Origin: Trebouxia sp. TZW2008
Lineage: Eukaryota; Chlorophyta; Trebouxiophyceae; Trebouxiales; Trebouxiaceae
DNA: 64,000 bases
Direction: 5' to 3'
Assembly (NCBI GenBank): GCA_002118135.1
Contig: BDIU01000261.1
Span: 1-64,000, forward strand
How positions within the stretch are numbered: position 1 is the first letter of the stretch; every line of letters starts with the position of its first letter. The position numbers and the translations under genes are program-made. Below, in pieces: positions 15,101 through 26,949 of this stretch. The notes under the pieces were generated by a model. That model was not told where the DNA came from and did no database searches. It saw only the letters and a list, made by a program, of their open reading frames with translations.

Positions 15101-17682
15101 ATGTGCAGAGGTGAAGACTGTTAATGGATCTTTTTTGTGCTCTCATACCTGCATCAAATGGACGCATACATCATATGTGTAATTATTTGCCTTGGTGAAA
15201 GCAGCTTCTGCCTTTGTTGGCAGCCATCTGGCGAGGGCTCTGATGAAGGGGAGCAAGGGGGCTGGGGACAGCATAGCTAGCAGCACCCAAGGTGAAGGCG
15301 CTGCATTCTCAAACACCTCCTGGCAAGCTGTAACCAGAGGCGCCTCCTCCTGTGATGCTCTGTGTTGGCAATCCAGATCCACCCTGCAGACAGTGTGTAC
15401 ATGGTTTCACAACAAGGCGTTTCTGACTTATCATGAAAACAGCTTCTGCCTTTGTTGGCAGCCATCCGTTAAGAGCTCTGATGAAGGGGAGCAAGGGGGC
15501 AGGGGAAAGCGTGTACAGTAGAACCCCAGGCAAAGGCGCTGCATTCTCAAACACCTCCCTGCAAGCTGTAACCAGAGGCACCTCCTCCTGTGATGCTCTG
15601 TGTTGGCAGTCCAGTTCCACTCTGCAGACAGCAGGTGAATGGTTTTATAATGAGACTTTCCTGACTTGTTATGAAAGTCAGCCTCACTGGCAGCCAGGAC
15701 ATGTCAAATGCAAGATGTGCCTTTAGAATAGGGCAAGAAGTAGTGACTGGCCTTTCATTGAGAGCTTGTGAATTGGGTATGATCTTTGTACTAGTGGGGT
15801 TGTTGTGCACATCAACGGCAGTACCTTAACTTGAGCACAAACTGGCTCTGCCCTTGCTTATCAAAAATTCCCTCTCAAAGCTGAGTTTCTTCTCAGCTTG
15901 TTAAAGAAAAAAATACATGCAATCTTACCCGAAGGCTGCAGCAGCGGTGATCTCTAGCGTCATTTGCCCCAGCTGTTGCATGACATCAACCTCCCTGCCT
16001 GCTGCAGCAGCCATCTTCAGGTTTGCTATCAATTGCTCCACTGATCTGTTGATGTTGGTAGCATAAGCTGATAGGCTGTGGGTATGGAACATGGGTTGAG
16101 CTCCAGCTCTCAAGCTGCCCCATAAGGGACTCCTACAAAAGCATGTCACACCATCAGGCAGGCGTTACACTAAGGATGTTGGTGGTGGTAGCATAGGCTG
16201 ACAGGCTGTGGGTGTGGAACATTAGAACATTGAGCTCCAGGTCTCAAGCTGCCCCAGCAGAACCTCCTGCAAGCGCAGGCACTATGTCAAACAAGAAGTT
16301 CTTGCTGTTGAGCACACAGTGTCAGGCATATGCTGTCCATCAGCAGATATGCATCGGTCTTGAAGTACTGCAAACATTCTGTCAGCATGCTTCTCTGCAG
16401 ATGATGGCAGCATAGGCTGACAGGCTGTGAGTATGGAACACAAGTTGAGCTCCTGCTCTCAAGCTGCCCCATAAGAGACTCCTACGCATGCAGGTCACAC
16501 CGGTCACACATGCGGTTCTTGATCAGGTTTCATCATAATTGAGTAGGAACTCATGTCATTACATTGGAGTGAAGAAGTTTAGATCACTTATTCTTTGCAT
16601 AGGTGTGCAGGTGTCTGGCATTGAACAATGATTGTGATTCCACTCATGAAGGCAAGATTGAATGTTGCGCAAGAAACACTGCTGTGGGGTTGTATTTATC
16701 TCAATTGAATGCAACTTGCAATGTTCTGACGTTGACAGCGCGGTCTGAGATGCGGGTGATCAAATGCAAATGCACATCTGCCACTGCAAGGTATGAGCTC
16801 ACTTGGCAATGATCATGGAGGATCGTGCTGCTTCTTGGGCGTGTCCAGAAAGCAATGGGTTGTCCAGAGCTGGTATGGCCTTGTCCCTCCAAGTGTTGAA
16901 ATCCTTGACTGAGATGTGCCTAGCCACTTCAGGATCTGCACAGAACTAAACTTTGTTACTGTATGTGGTAGACTATCTGTACAGTTTAGATCTGACTGCT
17001 CAGTCATTGTTGTGATGCAAACTATTGCAGTGACAGGGCGTACAGGACGCAATCAATGTTGGCCATGGGCTTGTATATTGTTGCACGCTGGCCCTCTGTG
17101 GTGTGTCGTGGCACAGCCTCTTGCCTGACACGGCTTTGCAAGCATTTAGACAGATGAGCTTTTCAGGCTGCTGATGCATGCAAGCGAGGTCACAAGCAGA
17201 TATTTGAATGCACAAGGTGAGTGGGCATGCAGTGGCAGCAGCAAGCAACATTTAACCTGTAATGACCACCACAGGCTGGCGTGCCAAGAAGAACTTGTAA
17301 ATGGGGCCAAACTCTGCTGCCCAGTCTTGATGTGCCTTATAAAGCCCCTTCTTCAGGGCAGTGTGTAGATTGCCCAGTGGAAAGGACGGCTTGGGCCCAG
17401 GTATGTGTCTGAACTTCCATCTTGATTGCCAGTTGCTGCAATAGCTGATCACCTGCCATGCCATGATGATCTTACAAGCTGAAAAGTTTGCTTCATCATG
17501 CTAAGGGGCCTGCTTAAGCTTACTGCTGACTAGCTCACTGAATAAGCAAAACAGACGGGACAAATTGTCGTCAAAAAGGAAGGTCCAGACAAGAGTGACG
17601 CAATTGCCGGGGTTGAAGAAATTGCATTGAGCCTCACCAACAGAAGAGCTCCAAGGCCTATGGCCAATACAATGCTCGTCAT
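12093..17682 (-). CDS. Cytochrome P450 monooxygenase
   Basis: This is a membrane-anchored haem monooxygenase, substrate unknown. Exon 17638-17682 encodes the anchor start MTSIVLAIGLGALLL. Exon 17257-17452 has the proline-rich hinge HIPGPKPSFPLGNL and FGPIYKFFLARQP. A following exon (about 16810-16932) begins DPEVARHISVKDF. Exon about 15937-16135 holds the C-helix WxxxR (LWGSLRAGAQPMFHTHSLSA) and MTLEITAAAAFG. Exon 15190-15383 carries VDLDCQHR...LPTKAEAAF. Exon about 14088-14175 has SILPVLLKANNKATG. The exon ending near 13455 holds the I-helix AGYETT, then the K-helix ExxR (EVLRLVGP). Exon about 12657-12857 ends with the haem loop FGVGPRMCIG. The last exon is tentative (RLGITSRLTQ to a stop at 12093) and runs into a dispersed repeat. 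Hinge and haem wording resemble the CYP711/CYP3-clan type, a weak inference. Several exons have decayed neighbours. At least one exon before SILPV is unresolved. Confidence 0.85.
12436..12535 (-). pseudogene. Duplicated 3' end of P450 haem exon
   Basis: This is similar to 12575-12680. The minus strand keeps a remnant of the haem-loop Cys segment (MCIG then SKLAG) followed by the same intron start. The frame upstream is lost. Confidence 0.5.
15190..15700 (-). repeat. Tandem array of a P450 exon plus intron, 2.5 copies
   Basis: A unit of about 238 bp is repeated. Copy a (exon 15190-15383) and copy b (exon 15430-15621) both start after a GTCTGCAG acceptor in the same phase and encode near-identical segments (QEVFENAAPSP / REVFENAAPLP, then LLPFIRAL). 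Copy a continues to a GAT|GTATGC donor. Copy b lacks a comparable donor. A third, partial copy (exon end and intron) lies at 15640-15700. Copy a is taken as the functional exon. Confidence 0.75.
16190..16500 (-). repeat. Two extra copies of a P450 exon 5' border
   Basis: The segment at the start of the C-helix exon (16060-16150: CTCAAGCTGCCCCATAAG and neighbours) recurs at 16198-16290 and 16416-16500. These copies lie just upstream in the intron and lack the rest of the exon. Confidence 0.65.
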
Positions 17683-19130
17683 TTGCAAACTGGTTGCAGT
17701 GCCAGGCAACTGCGAGCTTGTGGAGGTGGATTGAAAGCTTCAGGCAAAGAGGTCAACGGAAGCCAGCGTCTTCGAGCAATGCTCGCCTACACGTGCCATG
17801 AGATCGCTGTGAAAGGAGGGCATTTACAGCAGAGACTGTGCATGGGGCCTAGCGTGCTTGAGCTCGCGAGTCAGTGCAGATTTGGAAGCAGGGAGCGAGT
17901 GCGGTGCGCGCATGCTACCAGCGTAGTCAGATAACGCGCACTTCAGAGAGTAACACAATGCAATGCTCAATTGCAACGGAAATTTGACATCGCTGAAGGT
18001 ATGCGCCAGGCTGCAGTGTGTGCGCGTGTAAGCAAATGTACGACAACCTGCACAGCGTGCTCGAGTCACGACTGCAAGGGGAAATTGTACGGGTGCATAC
18101 AGGTGCATGCGGAACAAGTTGACAGTGGCGAGCTGGAGCAGCGTCAAACTTGCATGAAGCAGGCAGCAGCGAGAGAAGCGCAGATCCAAGGATCACATGG
18201 AGTCGTAATCGCTTGCACACGCAGGATGCTCACGCGTTGCGAGCCGCCAATGCTCGTTGATGTTGTGAATGCATTTACCTCCCACGCGAAATGAGGGTCC
18301 ACCAGACGGTGTGTGCTCTGAACGCATAACGCGAATTACAACAGCTCGTAGGCAATGAACTCGAAATAGGTTCTAACGGCAATCTGCAGAGCCAAATCAT
18401 GTAATTTTGAGACTCAAACTTGGCAGCCGTTACTAAGACGATATTGTCAATTGCCTGTTTCTGGCAGGAACATGCAGCGCTTTCTACAGTTTAGGCTTGN
18501 NNNNNNNNNNNNNNNNNNNNNNNNNNNNNNNNNNNNNNNNNNNNNNNNNNNCTGGGGTGCGGGCCAAGTACCCTGGTTTGTTTGAGAGCTGCGGTTATAA
18601 CATGCGCGCTTTTTTTTGCGCAACGTGATCATTTGGGGGTGTTCCACTATGTCAAGACTGCCTGAATTTCATGGACATATAGTCACTGCCACAGTGTGGC
18701 ACATGTGATCAGCCTTGTTGGCTGGCTAAAGCATGTAAAATTATTCTCTCTCTTCTCTTCTAACAGGCCACACAGAGTGATCGAAGTCACAAGCATAATC
18801 AGCGTTGCAAAATGGCGAAGCCGCCGCAAATTTGCTGCAGATACAGTACTGTAACACAGCAAATCCCCAGTACCCCACAAAACCTCAAAAATTGCGCACA
18901 GATGGTACGCGCACTGAGCTCTGTGCATTGCAACAGCTTGCTCATGTTGGCATCAGTGTCATATGGCCATGGCTGTGACTGTAGGACCCAATTCTTAGGG
19001 CCTATCTGTACGGAGAAGTGTAGCAAGCAAATCATGCTACGCAGCACGAAGGCTGAATCAACAATCGTGCAACAGTGTATGTCTGTACAACCACTTGAGA
19101 TTCCTCTCTGAGCTCAGAACCTCTCTGAGC
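17683..19130. other. Intergenic region with assembly gap 18500-18551
   Basis: This is the P450 upstream region and the 3' flank of the BRCT gene. It is relatively GC-rich at 17680-18290, where open frames on both strands (for example 17824-18189, minus) show no recognisable family and are probably chance. Bases 18500-18551 are N. Nothing else can be supported. Confidence 0.5.
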
Positions 19131-22100
19131 TCAAAACATTGGTGCTGTCACCCAAAAGAAGTGAGCGCCAGCAATGCCAGACAACTCCTGCAATGTGATG
19201 CTGCTGTTGACCACACTATTGGTGGAATTAGGACCTTTCTGACTAATACCTGCTTCAACAGAGTAGCTGGTCTCATACATCTGTAACAAGGTGTTCAACA
19301 TGCTGCTGATCGCACCAGCGCTGACTGTAATGCTCCCTGACTGACACGTCTGAATAACGCTTCCTTCAACAGAGCCGCCATCCAGGTGCATATCTTAAGC
19401 ACAATGGTAACACCCTCTCCAGCATGCTGCTGCTGTGAATCATACTGGCGGTGACATTGGATGTTCTCTGACTGACGCTCCCCTCAAGTCTGCTGCCTTG
19501 CCTAGCTCCGCAGACCAGCCAATTTGGCTCTTGAACAGCATGTACTCTTGCAAGTCTGCATGGGGATGAGCCAGCCACTCCACCAGAAATTGTGCACTTG
19601 CGCAAGGCACTTTAGCCTTCAGGAGTTGCTTGACGCCAGCATCAGATAAGTCCTTGTCTGTGCTCATGATTGCCAAGTCAAGCCCTTTGGAGAGAGCCTT
19701 AGTGAGGGAGCCAGAGGGCTTGTCACACTTGCTTACTGAGCCACCTCCACTCTGCAAACCAAGCATTCTCAGGACAGCGGGGTGTTAATAAAAAAAAAGG
19801 AAAATCTTTGGAGGTGAAAAGAGAAAAAGCTAATACACCTGTTCTTTCCGGCCTAAAAAGACATCTTAACTAAGGGCGTAGGCAGTTGACACAACCAAAG
19901 AGCGACCAGTATAGTGCTTTGGGTAAGAAAGGAAAGAGAGGTATGGAATGGGACAAGCACCCTGATGGCTGCAGACCAGACAATCTTGCAATGATAAACA
20001 AACAACAGATCAGACATTCTGACACAGGTGCTAAGTGGTTGTGACACATGCACTGTCTTGCCAATGTCTTGAACACAAAAGATTGCAGTCTTGGACATCA
20101 TCAGCTGTTTTCAATGAATGAACCAGCTTCCTACATTGAGAAGACTAGAAACATTTTCTGAGTTCAATGGCTGACAAGTGGCTCCAATATGAATGCAATG
20201 GTTCGGGGATCCTGACGTGCATAGCGTCAACACAATCAGCAGCAGCAAAATCAGCTGATACAAGCTAGTCTGTACCTGAACAATGGTAGCAATGTCATCC
20301 TTCTCTGGTCCTGGCTTGTCACATGCCCCATAGATCAGCACCTGTCAAGATAACAGTGAAGTCAAAAGTTCAGAAGATTGCGACACATCTTGTGAAACAA
20401 ATGTGGAAGGAGCAGCTTGGACGAACGAATCGAAGAGGGTTATACATCTTGATGGAAAGCCTTTGCACCACTTTGTTGTTTTGAAGAGGCCATCTGTCAA
20501 TGTGCATGTTGAGTCAAGATATACAAAAGAAAGCTGGATTTTGTTTGTGACAGATGAACAACTAGGTTCCTGGCAAACGGCATATATTGTGGCTGAACTA
20601 CAAGCTTGATGCAATGGCTTTGATGCTCTATCCCAACATTTGAGAATGCAAAGATGCACGCAAGGGTATGCAGAGATGCCAAGAGCAATCAGGAGATGCT
20701 GGGCAACAGCATGAATGCACATGCAACTATCTCTTTCCAAGAGCTCTCGACAGCCATGTTTGAAGCAAGCAAGGCATACATGCAGCTAAAGAAAGGCAAT
20801 GTTTTGCGGCTGCTAGCAGCAACAATATGCACACACAACTCTCTTGTCTCAAGAGCTCACAACAGTTATTGCTGACAGCAAGCTGAGCATACATGCAGCT
20901 GATGAAAGGCTCCAACGCCTTGCAACAGGTATCGCCGCCTCCAGTGATTAGCAGCGTTTGAGCTGATCAGATTGGTGCTGGACTCAAGCTCGTACTTATC
21001 CTGAAAATCACAAGCAATCACGTGATAGTCTGCAGAGATCACTGATCAACACTGCTGTACAGTGCACAAACCAAGTCAGAGTGAATCATGTGGGAAACAG
21101 GAATGCCACCAGTGGCCATTGAGCTGGCAAGGTAATACTTACACACACAAAAAAGTCTGCAAGTCAGGATTGCTATTGCCATTGCTACAGCAGGTTGCTA
21201 TGCAAAGCAGAGAATGCTATGCAAAGCAGAGAATGCTATGCAAAGCAGAGAATGCTATGCAAAGCAGAGAGGCACTGTACCGGTTCAACCCAGGCCTCTG
21301 CAGATGCGCATGCCTCCACAAAGTCAGCATGCAGGATCCAGCGCCCACCAGCCATGCCAGACAGGCTCTTCACTGTGCGCACCATTTGCGGCAGCACTAC
21401 ATGCGTGATGTTTGCATTCCACCTGCAACAAAATGCACAATACATATGACCATGATGATGAGATAATGCAATAACAATAATGGAACAGCAATTAACATCA
21501 TAACCATCACAACAGAGACAATGTGACAATAACAACAGTCACAATCAAAATGACGATGACAATGACAATGAGCATAGTGAACTTGGCAATTGTATTGCTA
21601 CCCAGCATGATGACAACAGTGATGATGCCTGTCATAAGATCTTCCAGCACAGATGCTGGGTGTGTGCCTGTGTCTATTGCATACATGTGAAGTTCTATCA
21701 CATAAGTAGGGGAGCTGCCCAGCTTGAGAACCAAGCCTCCGTCACAACAGATCACCTTGCACTCAGATGCAGATGTAACAACTGCATGCTGTGGGAGGAG
21801 TCTTTGCCATGCAAAGTGTTGCACAGTGTCAATTTTGTGCACAACACACCTCATTTGCCAGTATCAGGACTCACAGTGCACTGAAGTGCCCAGCTTTGCA
21901 TGTGAGTGCTGCAGATCAGTTTGACTCAGGACTTCAATTCACATCATGATTGTATGGTGTGAAGTGGTTGTACTGACGTCATGCTGCATGTACTCTGATT
22001 GTGGTAATGAGCAGCATGCATTTTGTCTGCAAGCATGGGGAAATGGGTCATGAAGCATTTTGACCACTGCCTAAGGCTGATGCAGTTGACGCCAATCTGA

Positions 22101-25100
22101 GTCAGCTTGGTCATGCAGGCTTGCTGCTCATGACCATGCATGCCTCCAATACCAATAAGTAATAATCATCAAACATTCCAGCACATGTGCTGGGGGTACG
22201 TGTGGCCCAAGTCATGCCTCCAAGAGCCACCAAAACCCATTGCACATTTGTTTATCATGTGTTATAAACTCACATGACCATCTACTGTCATTGTGATCAT
22301 GAGCAGCATGCATCTTGTCTGCAAGCATACAGACTGTAGATAGCAAGCACCTTGGGCATTGCTTGTGGCTGATGCAGCTCACGCCGATCTTAGCCAGCTT
22401 GGTCATGCAGGCCTGCTGCTCATGACTATGCATGCCTCCAAGAGCCACCAGAACCCGCTCCTCCCTCTGCCCTACGCACCAAGGGCTGTTACCTGCAGCA
22501 GCCCTTGCCGCAGCTGGGGTGTCTGCCCTAGTTGACTCATTAGCCAGGACAGCCTCGTCGTCAGTGGGTGAGTCACCACCAGACAGTGACTGCCTGTGTG
22601 ACCTGGGCACAGCCTTGCTCTTCTTAGCATGAACCTTAGCAGGAGCCTGAGCAGGAGCCTCAACTGCCTCTGCTGTTTCACCTGACAAATCTGCTCTTGG
22701 ATCATCTGATCTGGGCTGTGTGGTGTTACGGCCTGCAGGCTTGCCAGCGTTGATTGCAGGGACAGCAACCTGTTGTGTGGTCAACTGCCAAGTGTGGGTT
22801 GCAGGCTGCTGCAGTTTGCGCTTGTTCTTAGCAGCTGTAGGATGCACAGGCTGAGCTGCTGGCTGTGCGGGCTCTGACTGAACAAGTATGGGCTGCAGCT
22901 CCTTCCATGTCAAGTCTTGCCTACAGGCAGCAATAATCCTCATTCAGCGCTTGCAATGCATCAAGTGTGGCAGCTTCTGACACAAGTATGGTTTGCAGCT
23001 CTTTTTATGTCAAGTCTTGTCTGCAAGCAGCAGGCGCACTAAATCAGCGCTCGCAATGTACCAAGTGTACTGATTTAGTGCAAAAAGCAGTCACTGTTAT
23101 TCAGAGCTTGCAATGCAGTAAGTCCAATGTGTGCTGCTAGTGTGCAGAGCAAGATACAGCACCAAAGCTACATCGGACTCTGTCAAACTGCCGTGACATT
23201 TGTAGTGAAGAATCCTCACTGAACCCACATGTTTGTTGCAGCTACACAAACATGATGGCTGTATGCATGATTTTGCCGGCTGTCCAGTGCTGCCAATTTG
23301 ATTCAAGTGAAGCATGCTGATGCTGATGAAGCATCTGCGCAACAAGAGGGTCCTGATTGGCTGTATGCTGAGTTTGCAACAGCGAAGCTGCCGAGCACCA
23401 AGGTAAGTTCAAGACTGACTGACCTGTCACCATCCTCATACTGTACGCGGAACCACTTGTGCTTCTTGGCATAACTCTTCACTGTCCCCTGCAATCCAGA
23501 TCAAGTTTCTCAAGGCAAATACTGAAGCTTTGTGCATTGCGCTTCACAGATAATGCTTGGTCTGTGCTTCATGTTGACACTTTCCACAAGCTGGACAGGC
23601 ACCATGCTCTGGTGTGTCATATTTGCCACAGGGAAGCAACAGATGCATGCAGCAGAGACAGAGCAATTTGAGGGCGGGGTGTCTGCTGTATGGGCCCATC
23701 AAACTTATATAATTGACAGACCGACTCACTAGACACAGGCCAGCAAAAGATGCATGTCAACGGCAAGCCCTGATGCAAGACGAGGTCAAGTCATTGCTGA
23801 ATTGCGGACCAATAAGATGCTGTGATGACTGTGGCGCATCTGCCAATCAGGCTGCTGATATCACTGTTAAAATGGCAAGATGATGATTAAAGTGTCATCA
23901 AGAAGTTGTGGCGCACCTGCCAGTCAGGCTGCTCTATCCCTGTTGTAATGTCAAGATAATGATTGAGTTGTCATCTGAAGTCAGTACACAAAACGCATGC
24001 TCACCTTGAACAAGCCCTCCTCAAATTGCTGCTGCACACGGCAGCCTACAATGCTTTGAGGGTCAGGAGTACCAGCCTGACCAGCAGCAGGCCGCTGTGC
24101 AGCAATTGGCTGCAGCACCTGCCTGCCTGCTTGGTGCTCAACAGCAGCGTCAGGCTCAGCACTTGCAGTCTTTCTGCGCTTGCTTGCCTGCTTTTCCCTG
24201 CCTGCCTGTGCTGAGGCAGCCTTTGGCTGATGGCTGAGTGCAGCAGCAGGTGTTTGCTGCTCAGACACATTCTCTGTATCTGACGCCTGCTGCTGCTGCT
24301 GCTGCTGCTGTTGCTGATGCTGTTGCTGCTGCTGTCGCTGCTTCTGCTGTTGCTGCTGTCCGCGAGCATGCTGGAGGTCAGCAGGCAGCTGCGCATATTC
24401 AGCTGCATGGTCTTCTGCAGATGGCTGATCCAGCTGAGCGACAAACCTTGCAGTGGCTGCCTCTGCCTGTGCAACCTGCAAGTGCTTCTGGTTTCAGCAG
24501 GGTTGCCTCAGCATCACAGCATCTCATGTTCACAGGGCTTGCCTGCTGGCCAAATTCATCGTGATACTGTGAACATGGGCGTGAGGCATGGACACAAATG
24601 CTCACCATGCAAAATCATTCTTGGTGCAGTCAGCATGGGCGCTCATTGTGCATGCTAGGATCTGAGCACAGGCAGCATGTGAATTTGTGCGCTGTACAAG
24701 ATCTGTTTGAACAACAGGCTGTCTGAAGTCTCAGTGAGGCTGTTTGCAACTGACCTGCTGTGCCATGGCCTGTGTGTCTGTCACATCTAGCCCCAGGGCA
24801 GGTGGCTGATGAGTCGTGTCAGCTTGAACCTCATTATGCTTCTGCAGTGCCATGCAAGTCAGCCCTGTGATGGCACCCTGCGTCCCTCCAAAGCTCTCTC
24901 TCCCTGCTGCTACCTGTTCTGAGGCAGCATCAGGTATGCCCTGTGCATGACTGCCAGAATCGCGCTTGCCTGTGCCTCTGGCTGAGCCAGTACCCATGCC
25001 TGTGGGCGTCGCTGTTGTTCTGGGACGCTTTCCACTTGCTCGTGCACTCTGCTGACCAGCAGCATTAGCAGCAGAAGGCTCCAACTTTGATGTAGCAGCA

Positions 25101-26602
25101 GCTGTTTGCTGTGCTACAATAGCAGGCTGCTGCTTTTGTGCTGTTGCCGGCAGGGCTTTGGTTGCTGATCCCCTGACAGCAGGTGCAAGGATACCAACAG
25201 GGCCAGGCAGTGGGCTAACAAAAGTAGCATTGGGGGCAGCAATGGCAAGCCCAGCTGAGCGGGGGTGTTGTGGCAGGCTTGCAGGCTGGTTGTCAGTGAA
25301 TTCTGGTGCATCAAGCCAGACCATGGCTTCTGCTGCAGAGCAGTTCTGCAGGTAGCTGCCTGCACATGCGAGGCTTCCACCCATCAGGAGCCTCAGGGCA
25401 AGCTCATGCAAAGATGTGCTGCTGCTGTTTACAACAACAATGCAGCCATTCTCTTGACAACAACTTTGTTTGACATGACTCGGATGCATGTGAAGTGTGG
25501 ACTCACGGCAGGGATGCAAGATGCAGGATTGCTACTCACAAGCACATGTTAGTATTGAGCAGTGCACCTAGAAGGAGGATGGAACAGGCCAAGCCTGACC
25601 TGAAGGCAGCAGACTCCACTGGCAGAGACAGTCATATATCCACTTGCAGTTGACAATGCTGATCTTGCCTGTATTTTCTGGCCTGCAGTGCAAGCATGAC
25701 CATGAGCAACAGTAACAGTAGACAGCACCTTCTGAAAAGAGATGCCTTGCTGACGCTGCATTTGCGGCACCTACTTGCGAGCATGCTCCAGCTTTTTGGA
25801 AGATCTGTCGTCGACATCCTGAGCAACAATGTGCGTCACAGCTGCCAAGCGCATCTCTTTCTGCACATCAACTCCCAGGCAATGCAGCATGTGCAAAAGA
25901 ACCTGCCGCTGCAGGCCGACAAAGGACGTGACAGATATGCCACATGCTGCACAACACAGCCAGGTTGTGCTCGAGAGCATGTTTGATAGTTACTCAACAC
26001 ACTGAGCAGTACTCCAGAGTGACAAAAGGTCTAGCATTGGCTGAGGAATGCATGGACGTCACCTGAAGCTCCTTGAACGTTTGCATCAGGGAATGGCTTG
26101 TGCAGCTGCAAATGCAAAAAAAGCCATCATGATGCTCACTGATCACGATGCATAGGAAGTGTGCACATCAAGCGTACTGGGTTGCTTATGGGCAGCATGC
26201 GCTGAGCCTGAGCACATGCCAGGACCCAAAAGTGGCTGACAAGGATCTTCTGCTGCTGAACAGCCTCAGCATATACTGCTTGCTGTTGGTGCTGAAGGAC
26301 CACGTGTGTGGCTTTAGCCAGCGTCACATGACTGGGCAGTGTCTGACCGCCATGCTGACCTGTACAGACGTCAGTCACGGTATTGAATTACAGTGCAGGG
26401 CCAAAGCAAGCAACTTGAGTGCGGGGCCGAGCTCTTTAGGGCACACCTATTGCAGAGAGAACCACATTTGTGATACTGCTGTCAGCTGGAGATCTCACGG
26501 CAAATATGCATCCCTGAATAAACAGGGGTAGTCAGACACAGTCGCAAGCAGCTGCTCCCAATAAACCTACAACGCAGTCAAGCTGTTACGCACCCGAAAC
26601 AT
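19131..26602 (-). CDS. Tudor-like and multi-BRCT protein (DNA-damage response type)
   Basis: This is probably a nuclear adaptor recruited to damaged chromatin. Start: a 9-base exon ATGTTTCGG (26594-26602) before a GTGCGT donor, then GCIFAVRSPAD (about 26450-26509). BRCT1 follows: QHGGQTLPSHVTLAKATHVV and VSHFWVLACAQAQRMLP (26190-26350). BRCT2: AAVTHIVAQDVDD (25771-25960) and GSLACAGSYLQNC in exon about 24740-25440, which ends in a Ser/Ala/Gln-rich linker. Exon 24005-24480 has a poly-Gln tract and SIVGCRVQQQFEEGLFK. This joins GTVKSYAKKHKWFRVQYEDG (23430-23490) and DLTWKELQPIL (22900-22920) as a Tudor-like barrel. BRCT3: RVLVALGGMHSHEQQ (22440), ITHVVLPQMVRTVKSL and ADFVEACASAEAWVEP (21290-21420). 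BRCT4: LIYGACDKPGPEKDD (20285-20345), SGGGSVSKCDKPSGSL and ASAQFLVEWLAH (19520-19760). The order recalls 53BP1 with an extra N-terminal BRCT pair. The exact 3' end is unresolved because the last exon's end is triplicated (19150-19500). Confidence 0.75.
19150..19500 (-). repeat. Three tandem copies near the BRCT-gene 3' end
   Basis: Units of about 110 bp start with CTTGAGGGGAGCGTCAGTCA (near 19490, minus strand), CTGTTGAAGGAAGCGTTATT (near 19375) and CTGTTGAAGCAGGTATTAGT (near 19265). They follow the last recognisable BRCT exon. It is unclear which copy supplies the stop codon. Confidence 0.55.
21199..21269 (+). repeat. 19-bp minisatellite
   Basis: About four direct copies of ATGCAAAGCAGAGAATGCT lie in tandem, inside an intron of the BRCT gene just beside the exon encoding ADFVEACASAEAWVEP. 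Confidence 0.9.
21950..22160 (-). pseudogene. Duplicate of a BRCT exon region
   Basis: The minus strand reads GGMHGHEQQACMTKLTQIG and LADKMHAAHYHN. This matches the exon and following intron at 22290-22450 (GGMHSHEQQACMTKLAKIG and LADKMHAAHDHN). The frame is open through the copied exon part, so alternative use cannot be excluded. Confidence 0.6.
24285..24365 (-). repeat. Coding CAG repeat (poly-Gln)
   Basis: CTG/TTG triplets on the plus strand encode a poly-Gln tract interrupted by Lys, Arg and His. It lies between a charged helix and the Tudor-like segment of the BRCT protein. Confidence 0.9.
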
Positions 26603-26949
26603 CTTGGCGTCGCGTCAATTCACCCCCTGATGCAACGTATGCTTTTCCTTGTACACAACGCGTCGAGGCATGTGATTAAGCTGCGGTAACAGGCTGCCTC
26701 AGTATTGCGCAAGGCAACAACAGCTCGTTTGTGCTGTGCATGCTGAGGTCTGTGCTGCGCTCATGCTTCGTGCTGTGCAAGTCTGGTCTCGGAGCTGGAT
26801 TACAGCCAATCAAAACTTTCGATAACACACAACCTTCACACAGTGTGATGGCATAAAGCGGCCTGTAGTGTAATCACATGTTATGTAGACCTTTGGCATT
26901 GCGCTGTCCTGTCTGCACGCTCGCTGCACGTCGACACCGCCTGCACAGC
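26603..26949. promoter_or_regulatory. Head-to-head promoter, BRCT gene / Maf gene
   Basis: There are 347 bases between the proposed start of the BRCT gene (minus) and the ATG of the Maf gene (plus). No gene lies between, so both promoters must share this interval. It is GC-richer than the flanking introns. No specific binding site can be named from sequence alone. Confidence 0.5.

Noticed and set aside
17824..18220. Gene upstream of the P450
   Set aside because: Several overlapping frames on both strands in GC-richer sequence, none with domain features; most likely promoter DNA.
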